From Acidobacteriota bacterium (lineage in GTDB: Bacteria > Acidobacteriota > Vicinamibacteria > Vicinamibacterales > UBA8438), in the NCBI GenBank assembly GCA_003533545.1, contig DQEK01000381.1:1-8990 (forward strand): DNA of 8,990 nucleotides, written 5' to 3'. This document shows, piece by piece, positions 5,909 through 8,990 of the stretch; within the stretch, counting starts at the first letter, position 1; each line of letters opens with the position of its first letter. The notes under the pieces are model-generated. The model searched no databases, had not been told where the DNA came from, and saw nothing but the letters and a program-made list of their open reading frames with translations. Made by a program: the position numbers and the translations under genes.

Positions 5909-7786
5909 TTACGACACCGCAGCTTGCGACGCGAGCTGCGTGGTGACCGCATCGACGATCTGCGTCGATGAAATGCCAAATCGGTGGAGCAATTCGTCGG
6001 ATTGCCCGCTGCGGGGCACTTCTCGGACCGCAAGACGCTGCACGCTGATGCCGTGTGGCGCAACCGCATCGCTCACCGCGTCGCCAAGACCTCCAGCCGC
6101 ATAGTGGTCTTCCACCGTAATCAGCCGACCGCCAGTGACCTGACCGGCCAGGACAAGCGTGTCAGTGTCGATTGGCTGTACCGAGTAAGCATCAATGACC
6201 CTGAGGTTGATACCAGCGCGTCGGAGTTCGTCGTAGGCTGACAGCGCCTCGAAGACAGTAACACCGGCCGCAACCACCGTGGCAACGTCGTCAGGGCTCT
6301 CCCGCAGCGCCTTCGATCCGCCGATCCTGAATTCCTCATCGGCGCCGTAGATGACCGGCGTTTTGGGACGGGTCGTTCGCATGTAGGTCATCCCTTGGTG
6401 GGCCGCTGAAGCCACGACCAGACGAGCCGCGCTCACTCCATCGCAAGGATAAAAGACAACACACTCGGGCACCGCGCGCATCATCGCAAGGTCTTCCAGG
6501 GCCATCTGGGAGGGGCCGTCCTGCCCAATGGAAATACCGGCGTGTGAACCAGCAAGCTTGATATTGACATTGCCGATGCCGCCCATTCGAAGAAAATCAG
6601 CCGCCCGGGTAAGGAAACAGGCGAAAGTCGACGGAAACGGGATGGCACCGCGACTGGCCAGACCAAGCGCCGCACCGACCATGACCTGTTCTGCGATAAA
6701 TGTCTGATAGAAGCGATCCGGATACTGCTGCTCGAATTTCTCACTGAACGTAGAGTTCTTGACGTCGGCGTCAAGTACCACAACCCGCGCATCGGCGGCT
6801 CCCAGCGCAACAAGGGCATCACCGTAGGCTTCGCGGGTCGCCACAGCGCTCCCCAACTTGTACGGCGGCAGCTGAACCGCACCCAAATCTGACGTCGCGG
6901 CCGCGACGTTCCTTCGGGGGGGAGAAGAAATCTGAGGGGGAGGGGTCTCGTCACCCAGTTGCCCCTGGAGTTCGCCGAGCGCGCGCACGAGGTCCTCTCC
7001 CTTCAGTGGTTTACCATGCCAGCCATCACGTCCTTCGACGAACGAGATCCCCTTACCCTTGAGCGTCCGCGCCAGAATCATTGTCGGCCGGCCGGTGGTA
7101 GCAGCCGCCTCGTCGAGTGCATCTAGCAGTGCAGCTAGGTCGTGGCCGTCGACAACCAATGTGTGCCATCCGAACGCATTCCAACGTGCTGCGTAGGCGT
7201 CCATGTCGTGGCCCCATTGCGTAACCCGACTCTGACCGAGGGCGTTGACGTCGGTTACGGCGCACAAATTGTCAAGGTCCAGACGGGCAGCCGCCTGGGC
7301 AGCTTCCCAGACCGAACCTTCAGCCGACTCACCGTCGCCCAGTAACGTATACGTGCGGTAGCTTGACCCGATTCGCCGGGCATTCAGCGCAATGCCCACA
7401 GCGGCACAGACACCTTGTCCGAGCGACCCGGTCGCCACATCCACCCACGGCAACCGCGGGGTGGGGTGACCCTCAAGGTCGGAGTCGATCTCGCGTAACG
7501 TCGACAACGTCTCCCGCGGAATGATGCCTGCCTCAGCCCAAGCCGCGTAGAGCACCGGTGCGGCGTGGCCCTTGGACAACACGAACCGGTCGCTGTCCTC
7601 GTTAGCGACGTCCTGCGGATCAAACCGCATCTGTCCGAAGAATAGTGCCGCCATGATATCGGCAGCAGAGCAACAGCTCGTAGGATGACCGCTACCCGCG
7701 GTCGACGTGGCGCGCAGTGATTCGATGCGAAGCCGGGTCGCGATGTTGTGGAGAGAAATTAACTGGGCGGTGCGATCGACTGACAA
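5909..7786 (-). CDS. tkt: Transketolase, animal-like short type
   Basis: Transketolase is the thiamine-diphosphate enzyme of the non-oxidative pentose phosphate pathway, moving two-carbon ketol units between sugar phosphates in the cytoplasm. From the TTG at 7786 it has 625 residues. GSGHPTSCCSAADIM (31-45), FVLSKGHAAP (68-77) and VATGSLGQG (117-125) open the PP domain. The thiamine motif starts GDGESAEG at 150 and ends at Asn181. His258 lies in WHGKP. The Pyr domain carries the cofactor-activating Glu366 in FIAEQ, then SHAGISIGQDGPSQMALEDLAM (414-435). The C-terminal domain ends around VPRSGQSDELL. Many blocks match human transketolase nearly word for word, and the length equals that type rather than the roughly 660-residue E. 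coli TktA type. A GTG at 7816 could add 10 residues but has no ribosome site, whereas GGAGG lies 6 bases before the TTG. The gene follows the DUF255 gene by 33 bases, probably in one transcript. Confidence 0.96.
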   Translation of the reverse strand: MSVDRTAQLISLHNIATRLRIESLRATSTAGSGHPTSCCSAADIMAALFFGQMRFDPQDVANEDSDRFVLSKGHAAPVLYAAWAEAGIIPRETLSTLREIDSDLEGHPTPRLPWVDVATGSLGQGVCAAVGIALNARRIGSSYRTYTLLGDGESAEGSVWEAAQAAARLDLDNLCAVTDVNALGQSRVTQWGHDMDAYAARWNAFGWHTLVVDGHDLAALLDALDEAAATTGRPTMILARTLKGKGISFVEGRDGWHGKPLKGEDLVRALGELQGQLGDETPPPQISSPPRRNVAAATSDLGAVQLPPYKLGSAVATREAYGDALVALGAADARVVVLDADVKNSTFSEKFEQQYPDRFYQTFIAEQVMVGAALGLASRGAIPFPSTFACFLTRAADFLRMGGIGNVNIKLAGSHAGISIGQDGPSQMALEDLAMMRAVPECVVFYPCDGVSAARLVVASAAHQGMTYMRTTRPKTPVIYGADEEFRIGGSKALRESPDDVATVVAAGVTVFEALSAYDELRRAGINLRVIDAYSVQPIDTDTLVLAGQVTGGRLITVEDHYAAGGLGDAVSDAVAPHGISVQRLAVREVPRSGQSDELLHRFGISSTQIVDAVTTQLASQAAVS

Positions 7787-7792
7787 GGGGGA

Positions 7793-7797
7793 CCTCC
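7793..7797 (-). promoter_or_regulatory. Ribosome binding site deciding the transketolase start
   Basis: GGAGG on the minus strand sits 6 bases before a TTG at 7786-7784. The upstream GTG at 7816-7814 has no such site. This favours TTG initiation, which is less common than ATG and could reduce expression. Confidence 0.6.
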
Positions 7798-7819
7798 GGG
7801 GCACGGAGTGTACCACGGG

Positions 7820-8990
7820 TCACATGCAGCCCACCGCCTCTATCCTCGCCGACGCGAGGACATAGGCAGCCCCATCCAAACCATGCTGCTGATACACAGC
7901 CGTTTGACCGGCCAGCGTCCGGACGGCCAACGTCCGGTAGCGGGCATCCTTGAGCTGTGACGCCAGACGGGCCAAGACGCCTGCGGCGCGGCAATTGAGA
8001 CCGAACGGGTAGTGCGGTTCCTGGAGTAGCCCGATCGGCCCATCGGGGTCCGCAAGCGGGAGACGACTCCGGTCACGGAAGCCGCGTCGATCCTCCCACA
8101 TCTCGTGCTCACAATACGCCATCAGTTCCTGAGGCATGTCGAGATACACCTCTTGTCCGCAGGCGTCGTACAAGTCCAGCAGCGCCTCGCTGGCCGCAAC
8201 CTGGTCGGTGAGCAGCCCCCGCACGACCGGCGCACCAGACGCCACGTGACCGAGGCCGTGGCCCCGTTCGTAGGTTGCCGTGACCACGCGGTCTACGGTA
8301 GCGGCAGCAAATTCAAGCAATGAACTGTCGTCGAGCACCGAGGCCGCCATGACATAGGCAGAGACCATACGCGCGCTGGCATCGGTGTAGACGGTCCGGT
8401 CCACCGAAGGAGACCCGTGCTCAAGACGGGCCTCACGCGTTGCAAGTGCAGCATAGGTCGGGTCGGCCCGCTGGCTCGAAAAAAATCCGCCGTCTTGGTC
8501 GGCAAAGGCCTCGTGGATGAACCGTATGGCTGTCGCCGCCCTTTCCTCGTACTCCGGCTGGTCGAATACCCGGGCAGCCGAAAGATACAGTTCAAGCAAG
8601 TCAGCGTTAACGGTAAGCACCTTCTCGACCTGCGGAGCCGACCAATCCCCCTGTTCGCAATAGCGATAGAATCCGCCCTCGACCGGATCGGCCAGTCCCC
8701 GCGTCGCGATAGCATCGAGAGTGCGGGTGACGATCTCTTTTTGTTGGAACGGCCCGCCGCCCGGGCCACCCAGTAGTGCCGCCAGCAACGCCGGCGCGTG
8801 AACGCGCTTGGCCGCAGTGCCGAAACCGGCCCACGTCTGATCGAAACGGGTCGTTAATTGCGCCTCGAGCCACTGACCAGCCGCCGGGTCCAACTTGAGG
8901 TCGTTTGAAGCAACCGGGCCGTCGTACCCAGCCTGCTCAACAGCACCGGCACTAATCTCGTCGCCCCGAGCTACGAAGGCCTCGGCGACT
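7820..8990 (-). CDS. DUF255/YyaL-type protein, C-terminal part (runs off right edge)
   Basis: The frame is open to the window edge, so the beginning of the gene is missing; 389 residues and the TGA stop (7822-7820) are visible. A TTG at 8893 lies inside the frame but has no claim to be the start. The visible part looks like the alpha/alpha-barrel, glycosidase-like C-terminal domain of DUF255 (YyaL/spermatogenesis-associated 20-like) proteins, whose N-terminal thioredoxin-like domain would lie outside. Supporting pieces are FDQTWAGFGTAAK, matching the family's FD..-GGFG..-PKFP region, then DPVEGGFYRYCEQGDW followed by VEKVLTVNADLLELYL, matching the GGF-HRY...W...FEKMLYDNA region, and later DQDGGFFSSQ. 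The matches are partial: the KFP and HFEKMLYDN cores are changed, so this may be a divergent branch. The biochemical function of the family is poorly known. The last codons lie just ahead of the transketolase ribosome site, suggesting co-transcription. Confidence 0.75.
   Translation of the reverse strand, partial: VAEAFVARGDEISAGAVEQAGYDGPVASNDLKLDPAAGQWLEAQLTTRFDQTWAGFGTAAKRVHAPALLAALLGGPGGGPFQQKEIVTRTLDAIATRGLADPVEGGFYRYCEQGDWSAPQVEKVLTVNADLLELYLSAARVFDQPEYEERAATAIRFIHEAFADQDGGFFSSQRADPTYAALATREARLEHGSPSVDRTVYTDASARMVSAYVMAASVLDDSSLLEFAAATVDRVVTATYERGHGLGHVASGAPVVRGLLTDQVAASEALLDLYDACGQEVYLDMPQELMAYCEHEMWEDRRGFRDRSRLPLADPDGPIGLLQEPHYPFGLNCRAAGVLARLASQLKDARYRTLAVRTLAGQTAVYQQHGLDGAAYVLASARIEAVGCM

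Overview
The window reads as a compact stretch of a moderately GC-rich bacterial chromosome with eight protein-coding genes. There are no mobile elements, CRISPR arrays, rRNAs or tRNAs that I can see. Tat and Sec export signals, a periplasmic molybdenum enzyme paired with a c-type cytochrome, and an exported gamma-glutamyltransferase suggest a respiring Gram-negative-type bacterium. The gene mix would suit an environmental lineage such as Acidobacteriota/Vicinamibacteria, but this is only an impression: no marker gene is present to fix the taxonomy.

Layout: bases 1-181 hold no gene I can name. On the minus strand follow msrA (182-802) and a zinc-dependent nucleoside deaminase (946-1413). On the plus strand follow a small SelW-like gene (1704-1940), a Tat-exported SoxC/sulfite-dehydrogenase-type molybdoenzyme (2067-3296) and its c-type cytochrome (3293-3865, overlapping by 4 bases). 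On the minus strand again, converging on the cytochrome, are a gamma-glutamyltransferase (4002-5720), a transketolase of the animal-like short type (5909-7786), and the 3' part of a DUF255/YyaL-type protein (7820 to the right edge).

The most notable item is the SelW-like gene. Conventional translation recovers only the part after codon 13 (from a TTG at 1743). Reading back in the same frame gives an ATG at 1704 and a Cys-Lys-Val-[UGA]-Asn-Tyr segment, which is the CxxU redox motif of the SelW/Rdx thioredoxin-fold family with UGA (1734-1736) in the second cysteine position. A small hairpin with a G in its apical loop begins 13 bases after the UGA, and its loop begins 21 bases after it, as expected for a bacterial SECIS element. 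The gene therefore very probably encodes a selenoprotein, which implies a selenocysteine-insertion machinery (SelA, SelB, SelC, SelD) elsewhere in the genome.

Several genes share a sulfur and redox theme: methionine sulfoxide repair, a Cys/Sec thioredoxin-fold protein, sulfite or sulfane oxidation, and glutathione breakdown. They lie on both strands and are not one operon, so the theme is suggestive only. Clear co-transcribed pairs are the molybdoenzyme with its cytochrome, and the DUF255 gene with transketolase.
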